64,000 nt of DNA, from assembly GCA_023411575.1 (NCBI GenBank), contig JAEYOP010000030.1, forward strand, positions 186,001-250,000. Direction: 5' to 3'. Below, in pieces: positions 35,965 to 44,951 of this stretch. The notes below the pieces were generated by a model. That model was given only the letters and a program-made list of their open reading frames with translations, searched no databases and was not told where the DNA came from. Position numbers and translations under genes: made by a program. The stretch is from Bacillota bacterium. GTDB lineage: Bacteria; Bacillota; Clostridia; Acetivibrionales; DTU013. Every line of letters begins with the position of its first letter. Position 1 is the stretch's first letter.

Positions 35965-37833
35965 ATGATCAAAAGAGTTTCCAGGAAAAATATTTATCTC
36001 CGGTACATGACGAGTTTTCTGCTGCCGCTGGCTGTGACAGCGCTTTTGACCGTAGTGTCGGGCTATTATATAAACGGCTTCGTCAAGGAGAAAAATCTCC
36101 GGATATCCGAAAGCATCGCCCGTCAGCTGAGCGCTGACCTGAATAACATCCTGAGGGAAACGGATCTGATGATCCTGTCCTATACGACGAATCTCAATTA
36201 TTTCAAGCGGCTTGGCAGTGTTCTGGGGGCGGCGGACCTTTCTTACGAACAGCTGCAATCCTTGCGGACCTGCCAGGAATCCTTGGATATTTCGGCGAAG
36301 GTGCATCCCTATATTTATTCCGTTTACTGCCTTCCGTACTCTAGACAGTCCGACTCGGATTTCCTGGTTTCTACCGAGGGAGCGTACAACACCCGCAATT
36401 ATGCCGACCGCGCCTATATCGAAGAAGTGAAGAACAACAGCCAGGAAAGCGGCATGGCCGTTCGAATGTTCAAAAGCGGAAATCTTCCGGAGGTACCCCT
36501 GATTTCCAAGTACCAAAAGGTGATGAGCGTGGATCACCTGCGTACGGAAGGCGTCATGGCGGTCAATATGGATGTCCGGTATATCGAATCTCTGCTGAAC
36601 AGCCGGATCCGCGAGAGGACCGATGATATTTTCCTGATTGCCTGGCCGGCGGGCAGTCCGGTATTTGCCAGTACGGAAATCAAAAAGCTTGGGGAGGAAG
36701 CCCTTACGCAGACACTGAAGTCGGTGGAGAATGGTAAGACCGTTCGCCTGTCCGGCTCCGTGTATTATCCGACGACGGCGGTTGTCAGCAATTACGGCTT
36801 TACCGTCTACCTGATGGGCACCCGGGCTTCGGTCTATGCTACCAGCGAAAGCCTTCTGGCGGCTAACACCGTCGTCATGCTGCTGTCCATTCTGATCGGA
36901 GGGGTTGTTATTGTCCTCATCACAAAAAGAAAATACAGCGACATTGTCAAGATCGGAGACTATATCGACGCCCTGGACGAAGGCGGTTCCGTAAATGCCG
37001 GGATCTCTGGCCCCGAGGATTCGCTGGAAGAGGCGGCGTCGAAGTACAGCCATTTCACCGATCATCTCCGGCTGCGCCTCTCGGAGCGGGAGCTCAAGGA
37101 ACGCAAGCTGGAACTCCAACTATTGAGAAGCCAGTTGAATCCGCATTTTCTCCTGAATACGCTGCAAATGTTGAACTGGAAGATTATACGGGAGTTCAAC
37201 GGATATGGCGATCTCAACTCTATCGTCGAGAATCTGTGCAAAATTCTGTCCTATTCGCTCCACCCCGGGGAATCTCTGGCGACGATGGCCGAAGAAATGC
37301 GCTATACGGATTCCTATTTCGCGCTGCAAAGCCATGCAAAAAACTCCGACATCCGAATGGAATGGGAGGTGGAAGAAGTCATGAAGCAGTACCTGGTTCC
37401 CCGGCTTTTGTTCCAGCCCATCATTGAAAACGCCCAGAAGCATGCCTTTGCGCCGGTTCCCCGGGGCGGGGATGAAGCGGGCCCGGCAGATTCTGTGGAC
37501 TCCGCAGACCTCTCCGCCCCTGAACCCCCGATATTCCTCATCCGCATCCGGATCGAGCGCAGATACGATAATATGTGTATTCGAATCAAAGACAACGGCT
37601 GCGGAATGGATAGGGCTACGCTGGATAAAATCCGCCGGTCTCTGGACGAAGGGCCGGTCAGTGCATCAGGAATCGGCCTTTCCAATACGCACAAGCGAAT
37701 CCGGCTGCTATTCGGCCGCCGGTTCGGCGTCACGGTGAACAGCGCTCCCGGCAGGGGCACGGAGGTGGTCATGGTGATCCCGCTGCTGGTGGACAAACCT
37801 TTCCCGGGCGACCGCCCTCGAACAGACGGCTGA
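35965..37833 (+). CDS. YesM-type sensor histidine kinase
   Basis: 622 residues. Membrane segments at about 12-34 and 296-318 enclose an extracellular sensor domain; a short linker leads to the His_kinase domain with QLNPHFLLNTL (phosphorylated His394), then an HATPase_c domain with N-box QPIIENAQKHAF, G1 DNGCGMD and G2 ASGIGLSNTHKR. Between the N-box and G1 there is a Pro/Ser/Asp-rich insertion of about 25 residues. Ribosome site is weak (AGGACAG). It follows GH105 by 43 bases and probably partners the upstream AraC-type regulator. Confidence 0.88.
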   Translation: MIKRVSRKNIYLRYMTSFLLPLAVTALLTVVSGYYINGFVKEKNLRISESIARQLSADLNNILRETDLMILSYTTNLNYFKRLGSVLGAADLSYEQLQSLRTCQESLDISAKVHPYIYSVYCLPYSRQSDSDFLVSTEGAYNTRNYADRAYIEEVKNNSQESGMAVRMFKSGNLPEVPLISKYQKVMSVDHLRTEGVMAVNMDVRYIESLLNSRIRERTDDIFLIAWPAGSPVFASTEIKKLGEEALTQTLKSVENGKTVRLSGSVYYPTTAVVSNYGFTVYLMGTRASVYATSESLLAANTVVMLLSILIGGVVIVLITKRKYSDIVKIGDYIDALDEGGSVNAGISGPEDSLEEAASKYSHFTDHLRLRLSERELKERKLELQLLRSQLNPHFLLNTLQMLNWKIIREFNGYGDLNSIVENLCKILSYSLHPGESLATMAEEMRYTDSYFALQSHAKNSDIRMEWEVEEVMKQYLVPRLLFQPIIENAQKHAFAPVPRGGDEAGPADSVDSADLSAPEPPIFLIRIRIERRYDNMCIRIKDNGCGMDRATLDKIRRSLDEGPVSASGIGLSNTHKRIRLLFGRRFGVTVNSAPGRGTEVVMVIPLLVDKPFPGDRPRTDG

Positions 37834-37952
37834 TCTTAAATCTCAAGCCTCTTATCTCAGATCCCTTCTGGAAATCATTTTTACGGCTGCTGTCGCAACT
37901 CTTGCCGGAGATGATTTCATGCGTGCGCCGCGATCGGCAGAGGGGCCGCCGA

Positions 37953-37981
37953 TTGACATTCCACACCAATTATATTATAGT
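37953..37981 (+). promoter_or_regulatory. Consensus promoter for the second sensor kinase gene
   Basis: TTGACA, 17-base spacer, TATAGT; one of the best promoters in the window. It lies about 50 bases before the kinase start and separates the two carbohydrate loci. The 200-base gap otherwise holds nothing recognised. Confidence 0.78.
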
Positions 37982-38033
37982 TGAATTATGCCGAATCCGG
38001 CCCGGTCTAAAATATTGCGGTACCGAGGTTGCC

Positions 38034-39857
38034 ATGAGATTCCGAAGTCTGACTATAACCGCACAGTTGGTTATCACCGCAGTGCTCATTATAGGCGTCG
38101 TGGTTTCCGTGTTCGGCTTTTTCTATTCCAAGACCTCCGACATTCTCATTGAAAAAAATAAAAAATACTCCACCGAAATTACCTCCAACATCAAGCGCAG
38201 CATCGGCACGTACTTTGACGAAATCGGCAACATCCTCCACAATATCGGCTACGACCTCAGCACGCAGAATTACCTGACGGAGAAGGACCCGGCGGAGTCC
38301 TACGATCTGAGCAAGAATTTAATGTACATGTCCATCAACATGATCAATATCAAAAAAGACATCCTCGATATCGTCATCATCGGAGAAAACGGCAGCTACT
38401 ATACCATGAACGGCGAGTACAACGCCGTAAGAAACTTCATGACGGCCGTTCCGGCGGACGGAAAGATTTACAACTCGGAGTTTGAAAAGCTCAGCAGCAT
38501 CAACAACAACGGCCGGATCGCCATCCTGTACGGAATGCACATTACGTCGGCCTTCAACCAGAGCTACCTGGGAAAAAAGATCGGATTCGCGGGAATCGTG
38601 GTGGATCTGAATCCGATTTTTGACGAAATCGGTACGATTACCAACAATACAGAGATCCAGTATTATCTCGTCGACAAGAAGGGGAACGTCTATTCCAAAA
38701 AGGATCCGCTGAAGCTGAACGACCATCCCGAAAGGATCAACAGCATCCTGGAGGAAAAGGAAAAAAAGCCGGACAGCCAGGATATCTATATGGTAAACGG
38801 CATGAGGACCATCGTGCTGGTCAACGATATCCCCCAGATCGAGGGCAAAATTATCGGCTTCGTGCCGGAAAAGGAGCTTTTCCTGGAGATCGCCCAGGTG
38901 AGGAGAATCGTTCTGGCGGTATTGCTGGTTGCGATCCTGCTCCTTTCGGTCCTGTTCGTTTTCATCACCAACAACATCACCCATCCGGTAAAGAAGCTGA
39001 TCGGCTTTATGAATACGGTGACGGACGGAAATATCAAAAGCTTGAAGCAGGAGGTCCGGCTGGAGGGCTATTACGAGATCACCGAGCTGTCGAGGGAGTT
39101 CAACGCTATGATGAAAGAGCTGAACAATCTGACTCATCGGCTGATTGAAACCAACTCCAAGCTGTACGAATCCGAAATTGAAAAAGAAAAATCCGAGCTT
39201 GCCTTCCTCCGCAGCCAGATCAACCCCCATTTCCTGTACAACACGCTGGAGGTTATGAAGGGGATCGCCCTGGACGAGGAAGTGGAAAAGCTCTACGATA
39301 TGGCAAATGCACTATCGCTGGTATTCCGCTACAGCATAAAGGGGTCCGACATTGTGGAACTGAGAGAGGAATTCGATATTGTAAAAGCCTATGTCCGGAT
39401 CCATCTGATCCGCTTTGGCAAAAGGCTGGAGGCGGAATATGAAATTTCGGAAGAAACCCTGGGAAGGAAGGTTCCCAAAATGATTCTCCAGCCGGTCGTG
39501 GAAAATGCCATATCCCACGGACTTGAAGCAAAAAGGGGCCTCGGGACGCTCCGGATCGGAAGCTCGCTGGACGGGGACACCCTGCGGATATGGGTCATGG
39601 ACAACGGCGTCGGCATCGAAGCGGACAAGCTTGCGGACATCCGGCGGAAGCTGTCCGGCGCCGGCCGGCGGGATTCTGCCGCGGGAGCGGCCGGTACGGG
39701 CAGCATCGGCCTTTTCAATGTGGACAACCGAATTAAACTGATCTACGGCAATAATTACGGCATAAGCATTCACAGCATTGAAAACGTCGGCACGGAGGTC
39801 TTCATCTCCGTTCCGGCGGAGGGGGGCGGAAATGTACAAAGTTCTGATTGCGGATGA
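38034..39857 (+). CDS. YesM-type sensor histidine kinase (second locus)
   Basis: 607 residues. TM1 (about 10-30), extracellular Cache-like sensor (about 35-285), TM2 (about 295-316), HAMP domain (about 317-370, THPVKKLIGFMNTVTDG), coiled linker, His_kinase QINPHFLYNTLEVMK (His399) and HATPase_c with QPVVENAISHGLE, DNGVGI and GSIGLFNVDNR. The start is the ATG just downstream of the strong promoter; in-frame codons upstream run through the promoter and were discarded. The response regulator gene overlaps its last 26 bases. Confidence 0.91.
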   Translation: MRFRSLTITAQLVITAVLIIGVVVSVFGFFYSKTSDILIEKNKKYSTEITSNIKRSIGTYFDEIGNILHNIGYDLSTQNYLTEKDPAESYDLSKNLMYMSINMINIKKDILDIVIIGENGSYYTMNGEYNAVRNFMTAVPADGKIYNSEFEKLSSINNNGRIAILYGMHITSAFNQSYLGKKIGFAGIVVDLNPIFDEIGTITNNTEIQYYLVDKKGNVYSKKDPLKLNDHPERINSILEEKEKKPDSQDIYMVNGMRTIVLVNDIPQIEGKIIGFVPEKELFLEIAQVRRIVLAVLLVAILLLSVLFVFITNNITHPVKKLIGFMNTVTDGNIKSLKQEVRLEGYYEITELSREFNAMMKELNNLTHRLIETNSKLYESEIEKEKSELAFLRSQINPHFLYNTLEVMKGIALDEEVEKLYDMANALSLVFRYSIKGSDIVELREEFDIVKAYVRIHLIRFGKRLEAEYEISEETLGRKVPKMILQPVVENAISHGLEAKRGLGTLRIGSSLDGDTLRIWVMDNGVGIEADKLADIRRKLSGAGRRDSAAGAAGTGSIGLFNVDNRIKLIYGNNYGISIHSIENVGTEVFISVPAEGGGNVQSSDCG

Positions 39858-41253
39858 TGAGGAGTACGTGGTAAAAAGCCTGGTGAAAGGAACCGCGTGG
39901 GACGAAAACGGATTTGAGGTGCTCGCCAGCGCCAACGACGGCGTCGATGCCTACAATGAAATTTTAAGGCTCAGGCCCGATGTGGTTTTTACGGATATCC
40001 GCATGCCCGGCATGAACGGCCTGGAGCTGATCAAGGCGGTGGGCGAAAGCCTGAAAGGCGTCCTGTTTATTATCATAAGCGGCTATGCGGAATTTGCCTA
40101 CGCCCAGAAAGCGATGAATTACGGCGCCATCGGGTATTGCCTCAAGCCCTTTGACAAGGACGAAATCCGGAATGTCCTGAAAAAGGCAAAGATCCTGCTG
40201 GACGAAGCCCGGAAAAACCGGGAGGAGATCCTTTCCCTCCTCGAGGACGAGGAAGCCGGCAGTCCGGCCGGGATAGAGGAGTACTTCCGCGCCAGCGGCC
40301 TCGAGACGGAAAAGGGCCTGCTTCCCGTAGCGGTGATCGGCCCCCGGGCGTCGGAGCTGTTCGCCGGCGTGAAATCCGTAGGCTTTAAAACCGGCAGGGA
40401 AAGATATATGTACTTTGTGCAATATGAAGGGGAAACGGACTACGCCGCCTTTTTTTCGGGCAAGCTCGGAGAAGGCATTCGGAGTGTCGGGATCAGCGAG
40501 GCCATTTTCTCCCTGAAAAATTTGAAAAGGGTCATTGACGAGGCCACCACCCTGGCCTATCAATACTTTGCGGCCGGAAGGCCGGGCCCCTTCGTCCGGG
40601 AGAGGAACGACGGCCGGAGCGTCGAAAAGCTCATCGTCGAATTCGACAATGCCATGATCCGGGTCGATATCGACCTCATCCGGAAGCAGCTGCACCACCT
40701 GACGGAAATTTCGAAAAGCGGCCGGATAAACGTAAAGCACGCGGTAAATATTTTCAACGCTTATGTCGGCTTTTCGACCCGGCTCCTGGGCGAAGAGTGT
40801 TACGAAGAATATGTGTACAGCGTCGAGGAGCTTTGCAGCCATTATGCGGGGATCGATCAGATGCTGGAGCATATCGGCTCGTCCATTCCCAATATGGTCG
40901 GACGGAAAAAGGGCGCTCCGGCCGCCGAGGTGAAAAACGAGTATTTCAAAAAAGTCATTGCTTTTGTGGATCAGAACTTTTACCGGGATATTTCCATTCA
41001 GAGCCTGTCGCACGAATACATCATCAATCCGAATTACCTGTGCCAGCTTTTCAAACGCGAGCTCGGAATGACCTTCACCGAATATGTCACCGGCTTAAGG
41101 ATCCATTACGCAAAGGAGCTGCTTCAGAAAACGGAGCTTACTCTGGAGGAAATTGCGAATAAAACTGGCTATACCGATTATTTTTATTTCATCCGGGTAT
41201 TTAAGAAAAATACGGGCGTCAGTCCCGGGCAGTACAGGCGCGCCGGGGAGTAG
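39832..41253 (+). CDS. YesN-type response regulator, AraC family
   Basis: 473 residues. Receiver domain with VLIADDEE, Asp55 in VVFTDIRMPGMNG and a Lys in CLKPFDKDE; a middle domain (about 130-360) without recognised motifs; C-terminal AraC-type DNA-binding domain (about 372-470) with ISIQSLSHEYIINPNYLCQL and LEEIANKTGYTDYFYFIRVF. AGGGGGGCGGAA precedes the ATG inside the kinase gene, so the two are coupled. It likely activates the beta-glucan-type uptake genes that follow. Confidence 0.92.
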   Translation: MYKVLIADDEEYVVKSLVKGTAWDENGFEVLASANDGVDAYNEILRLRPDVVFTDIRMPGMNGLELIKAVGESLKGVLFIIISGYAEFAYAQKAMNYGAIGYCLKPFDKDEIRNVLKKAKILLDEARKNREEILSLLEDEEAGSPAGIEEYFRASGLETEKGLLPVAVIGPRASELFAGVKSVGFKTGRERYMYFVQYEGETDYAAFFSGKLGEGIRSVGISEAIFSLKNLKRVIDEATTLAYQYFAAGRPGPFVRERNDGRSVEKLIVEFDNAMIRVDIDLIRKQLHHLTEISKSGRINVKHAVNIFNAYVGFSTRLLGEECYEEYVYSVEELCSHYAGIDQMLEHIGSSIPNMVGRKKGAPAAEVKNEYFKKVIAFVDQNFYRDISIQSLSHEYIINPNYLCQLFKRELGMTFTEYVTGLRIHYAKELLQKTELTLEEIANKTGYTDYFYFIRVFKKNTGVSPGQYRRAGE

Positions 41254-41298
41254 TCCCTGCCGGCGGCCTGCCTTTTCGAGAAAGGAACGGCGGTCCAC

Positions 41299-42921
41299 AT
41301 GCGATGGAAAGCTCCGATTGCGGTAATAGTATGTACTCTGTTCTTCTTCTGCGCCATGGGCGGCTGCCGTGGAGCGGACCGGCCGGACACGCGGCCGGGG
41401 GCCTCCGGACAGGATTCCGCGCGGGCTTCCGGACAGGTTCCGGGAAGCGAGCTTCTGCAGGTCTCCGTCGCGTTGTGGGGGCTTGACGACGCCCTGTCCC
41501 AAAAGGAAAACGACCAGTTCTACCAGTACCTGAAGGACAAATTCCATATCGAGCTCACGCCGGTCCCCATCAACTGGGACGACTATGGGCAGAAGATTGT
41601 CCTGTGGGCTTCCTCCGGAAACCTTCCCGACATTTTTGCCATGGATGCCGTCGGAACGAACTATTACAGGGACTGGCTCAACCGGGAACTGATCCGCCCC
41701 CTGCCCTCGGATTTGTCCGGCTATCCGGCACTCGACGAATACCTCCGGGCTGCGGGGACCGAGAACCTGAAGGATGCCGGGAAGCTGTATTTCATTCCCC
41801 GCCGACTGTACGACTCGATCCAATATTGCGTCCACGACCGGAATGTATTCTACCGCTGGGACCTTGCCCAGCAGGCCGGAATCAGGAAAGAACCGGAGAC
41901 GTGGGACGAATTCGGGAGCATGCTCCGGACGATCATCGGCAAGGACCCGGAGCGGAAGGGAATTGCAGGGCTGACCCTGGTAAATATCAAGCATATCAGC
42001 GGTTTGTTCTGGCTGTACAGCAATCCCGCGGCCGCCAGCGACGGAAGCGGAAACGACTACAAGTGGATTCGCGAAGACGGCCGGTATATTCCGGCGGTTT
42101 TTTCCGGGAAGTCCCTGGCGTCCCTGGTCAACCTGAGAGAGATGTACGAGCAGGGGCTGATTGACAGGGAGGCCGTTTCCAACAAGGGAACCCAGGGCTA
42201 CGAGGCTTTTGCCACGGGAAAAGCGGCCGCGATCCTGATGAAGGGCTACGGAAACCTGGACACCATGGTAAAGGCAAAATGGGATGAGACGTATCCCGGC
42301 AGGGAATTCACGGAATGCGTCAAAAGAGCGAGAAATTTCCCCGCCGTTGACGGAAAAAGCTACCAGTGCACGTTCAAGACCTTCTGGTCCGAAAGCTATT
42401 TCAACAGCGGCATGAGCGACGAAAAAACGGACAGGGTCCTGAGCCTGTACAACGACATGCTCCTGCCAGAAACAAAAGAATTCTACCGGTTTGGCGTCCT
42501 GGGCACCGATTATGAAAAGGATGGCGGCCGCATTATTCCAATCACCCCCGAGGCGGAGCTGGCCGAAAAGCAGCACTCGGCCGCCGTCCTGGGAAGTCTC
42601 GTCGAATATGACGACCAATTCCAGTACGATCCGAATAATTTTACCCTGGATCCCGCCATACGCCGGATGGCGGCCAGGGACATCGAAATCGACATGAGGT
42701 CCACGGAAATCCCCGCGTTCGAGGACCGGCTCACTTACCTTTCCACGCCGGCCAAGGATAAATTCCCGATTTACGACTATGAGGACATGATCAAGGTCAT
42801 GCTCAGCGAGGAACCCGTCGGCCGGATATGGGCCGGGATTGTGGAAGGATACAAGGCAAAGGGCCTCGACCAGGTCATACGGGAGGTCAACGCCTGGGCT
42901 TCGGAGCATGGCATAAACTGA
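41299..42921 (+). CDS. Extracellular oligosaccharide-binding lipoprotein (copy 1)
   Basis: 540 residues with lipobox-like MGGC (Cys23) after a hydrophobic signal. Family 1 binding-protein fold of the LipO/YtcQ group that pairs with LplB/YtcP permeases. It is closely similar, residue by residue (about half identical by eye), to the lipoprotein encoded at 52698: both share NWDDY/TWDDY, FAxDAVGT, CxHDRNVxYRWDLAQ, KEPETWDEF and DGSGxDYKWI. It lies 45 bases after the response regulator and is closed by a terminator. Its permeases are probably those beyond the island, so the locus has been interrupted, or this copy acts as a co-sensor for the adjacent kinase. Confidence 0.9.
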   Translation: MRWKAPIAVIVCTLFFFCAMGGCRGADRPDTRPGASGQDSARASGQVPGSELLQVSVALWGLDDALSQKENDQFYQYLKDKFHIELTPVPINWDDYGQKIVLWASSGNLPDIFAMDAVGTNYYRDWLNRELIRPLPSDLSGYPALDEYLRAAGTENLKDAGKLYFIPRRLYDSIQYCVHDRNVFYRWDLAQQAGIRKEPETWDEFGSMLRTIIGKDPERKGIAGLTLVNIKHISGLFWLYSNPAAASDGSGNDYKWIREDGRYIPAVFSGKSLASLVNLREMYEQGLIDREAVSNKGTQGYEAFATGKAAAILMKGYGNLDTMVKAKWDETYPGREFTECVKRARNFPAVDGKSYQCTFKTFWSESYFNSGMSDEKTDRVLSLYNDMLLPETKEFYRFGVLGTDYEKDGGRIIPITPEAELAEKQHSAAVLGSLVEYDDQFQYDPNNFTLDPAIRRMAARDIEIDMRSTEIPAFEDRLTYLSTPAKDKFPIYDYEDMIKVMLSEEPVGRIWAGIVEGYKAKGLDQVIREVNAWASEHGIN

Positions 42922-42993
42922 AGCCGGTCCCGCCGGTATAGATCAATTTTCCGACATAGACAAATCTTAATAGAAGAATTGGATCGGAGTTAG

Positions 42994-43022
42994 AGGAAAC
43001 AGCGTTCCGCCTGTTTCCTTTT
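42994..43022 (+). terminator. Terminator after binding lipoprotein copy 1
   Basis: AGGAAACAG/CTGTTTCCT perfect 9-pair stem, 8-base loop, short T-run. It marks the last native sequence before the island. Confidence 0.65.
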
Positions 43023-43023
43023 G

Positions 43024-43080
43024 TTAGCGTAGCTAATAAAGCCCTTGCTCTGCAAGGGGAGCCAGAAAGCTTTAGCTACA
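43024..43080. mobile_element. IS200/IS605-like end remnant (nested hairpins)
   Basis: Outer arms GTAGCTAA (43029) and CTTTAGCTAC (43070) enclose a perfect inner hairpin CCCTTGC-TCT-GCAAGGG, plus a small TTAGC/GCTAA hairpin at the left. Such subterminal imperfect palindromes are recognised by single-strand HUH transposases at IS200/IS605 ends. On the minus strand the stretch reads as a spurious peptide of the kind repeatedly annotated at these ends. No transposase is attached, so it is a fragment. Confidence 0.6.
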
Positions 43081-43114
43081 AGTAGAAAAAGAAAACCTCC
43101 AATGTTAGAATAAT

Positions 43115-43639
43115 GTGGGTCTGCCAACCGCATCAAATAGTTTGCTGATTGCTGAATATAGAAGTAATGCAAAAATAACCAGTATAGATATTTCTGCTGA
43201 CATGCTGAAAATAGCGAAGGATAAAATCCAAAAAAGTCGTTTAAGCAATATTGAGATAATGCAGGCTGATGCGAGTTCAACCCCTTTTAAAGATAACTCA
43301 TTTGATATCGTCGTGCTTGCATTGGTGTTGCATGAAATAGATACCGAATTGACCGGAAGGATTTTGCGGGAAGCATACCGCGTCCTAAAAAAGAAAGGGT
43401 GTCTTTTGGTTTTGGAGTGGGAAAAACCGCAGGAGACCATCAAAAAGATTCAATTTGTTCCGATTAAAATGCTTGAGCCAGAGCCTTTTAAACTCTTTAT
43501 TGCGGCCGATAAAAAAGAGTATTTTTGCACATATAACTTTCAGATAACGGAAGAAATACATTGTGATTACAGCTGCGTTTATAAAATGGGGAAAAGGCAG
43601 GGTATTGAGGGATCCGCGCAACCAAATGGCGTAGGTTGA
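43115..43639 (+). pseudogene. N-terminally truncated SAM-dependent methyltransferase
   Basis: About 174 codons of a class I methyltransferase. The post-I and later motifs are intact (ITSIDISADMLKIA, NIEIMQADASSTPFKDNSFD, EAYRVLKKKGCLLVLEW), but SAM-binding motif I is degenerate (the frame reads NVGLPTASNS where DVGCGTG is expected) and an in-frame TAG sits three codons before the only candidate start (GTG). The N-terminal part is missing, apparently removed at the junction with the IS-like remnant. Codon use and base composition are AT-rich relative to the flanks. Probably non-functional. Confidence 0.75.
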
Positions 43640-43652
43640 GGATTATTTTGGC

Positions 43653-43999
43653 TTACCAGACATAAGGGATTAAACGGTACTTAACTTTTTTTGCATAATC
43701 AAGATAACCGGGCAGTTCTTTTTTCAGCATTGTATTTTCCAAATAAGTTCTTAACCCTATGACCACTATAATCACGGCGGCCATAGAAACCGAATACCTA
43801 ATCCGGCCAAGAAGTAGATTCCGAAATAAGCTAACAGGACGTAAGCAGGCAGGAGCACCTTATCCCAGCGCTTAACGCCACGCACGCTTTTAACTGTTCC
43901 GGAGGCTGCTATGAAAAGGACGAACCCTATTACACGCTGTAGTAGCAGTTTAAATAAGTAATTAGCAGCGCCTTTCTTTACTATATTGTGCTGATCCAT
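43653..43999 (-). pseudogene. ICMT-like isoprenylcysteine methyltransferase, core deleted
   Basis: The first 75 codons (43999 down to 43772) look like the N-terminal membrane part of an isoprenylcysteine carboxyl methyltransferase family protein and end prematurely at LGIRFLWPP. In another frame immediately after, translation continues as IIVVIGLRTYLENTMLKKEL and ends KYRLIPYVW, the classic C-terminus of this family (expected form GYxxYxxKVKYRLIPxVW). The SAM-binding middle of perhaps 70-80 residues is absent and the two ends are out of frame, so this is an internal deletion. The start codon overlaps the stop of the YhfC-like gene (TAATG). Confidence 0.78.
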
Positions 44000-44835
44000 T
44001 ACGCCTCTTCTCCAATCGGTATCGCGGCGTCTTTATTTGAAGCGCATTTCTTCCATACTGCTACTGCAATCACGACACAGCAAGCTGTGATAATATAAAC
44101 CGCGAATAAATCGATCCAGACATTCGAAACGTAGCGTGAGGCAATGACGGCAACCGCGTCAATGAACGCATGCAATATAAGCGCAAGGGGATAAAACCAG
44201 AAGTGTTTCCCTCCGTCCTTCGCGGCAAACCAAACGAGAACCGACAGGGAAATGTGAAGGGCTACGGCTGCGATGCGCTCGACGATGCTCATCAGAAAAG
44301 CGGCGGACGGGGTTCCAGAAAGCGCTGCGAATGTGGCGTTGAGTGTCTGTAATGCAGTTGGATCGGTAACGCCGGAAGTAATCGTGTCAGCCATGCCGGC
44401 GTTCAATTTGAATGCCATAAAGATATATGGCACAAAGCTGAAAATGAGAATGTAAAACGCCTCAAATCCACCGTGCCCGGCGCCGTACATTAAGGCGTTT
44501 CTGTCATTGCCGCACTTCTTTTTCAGTACGGTTTTATAGACGGTATAGCGGCCGGTTTCCTCGAACAGCCCAGCCATCAGGCCGCTGAAGATACCGTAGA
44601 ACCAGATGCTGCTTTGGATTGTCCGGCCAACGCTTGATGATAAGATGAATCTGTTGATTGTACCCTCGACAAGCAATGCAAATACGATAAAAACCGCGCA
44701 GCCGATAAAAAACGGCAGAATATCAGCCCGGTATCTCTTTCTGCAGACGAGGAACAGTGCAACTGGTATAGCTATACCCGCCAGGACATTAATTGCCATA
44801 CATACGATGGATAGTGTTGGTACAGTATAGTTCAT
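43999..44835 (-). CDS. YhfC-family putative intramembrane glutamic protease
   Basis: 278 residues, seven or eight hydrophobic segments. The family motifs are present: FEETGRYTVYK (EExxR in about TM4), GAGHGGFEAFYIL (GHGGxE) and HAFIDAVAVI. YhfC is related to PrsW and to CPBP/CAAX proteases, and is predicted to cut substrates in the membrane; no substrate is known. AAAGGAG precedes the ATG. It overlaps the ICMT-like pseudogene by one base, so both come from one former operon. It is intact, unlike its neighbours. Confidence 0.8.
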   Translation of the reverse strand: MNYTVPTLSIVCMAINVLAGIAIPVALFLVCRKRYRADILPFFIGCAVFIVFALLVEGTINRFILSSSVGRTIQSSIWFYGIFSGLMAGLFEETGRYTVYKTVLKKKCGNDRNALMYGAGHGGFEAFYILIFSFVPYIFMAFKLNAGMADTITSGVTDPTALQTLNATFAALSGTPSAAFLMSIVERIAAVALHISLSVLVWFAAKDGGKHFWFYPLALILHAFIDAVAVIASRYVSNVWIDLFAVYIITACCVVIAVAVWKKCASNKDAAIPIGEEA

Positions 44836-44951
44836 AAAAATTACTCCTTTTTTTGTTGTTCTATTATTTTACTTGGATATTCCGGATTCGCCGGGAACTT
44901 CGTAGAGCATAAGCCGCAATAGTACATTGCTTTAAACCCTGACGGTCAATC

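Noticed and set aside
37902..38033. Upstream extension of the second sensor kinase
   Set aside because: It runs through a consensus promoter and lacks a ribosome site; ATG 38034 starts right before TM1.
42990..43280. 96-codon minus-strand open frame at the island's left edge
   Set aside because: Reads through a terminator and the IS-like hairpin; the end is a spurious peptide seen at such IS ends.
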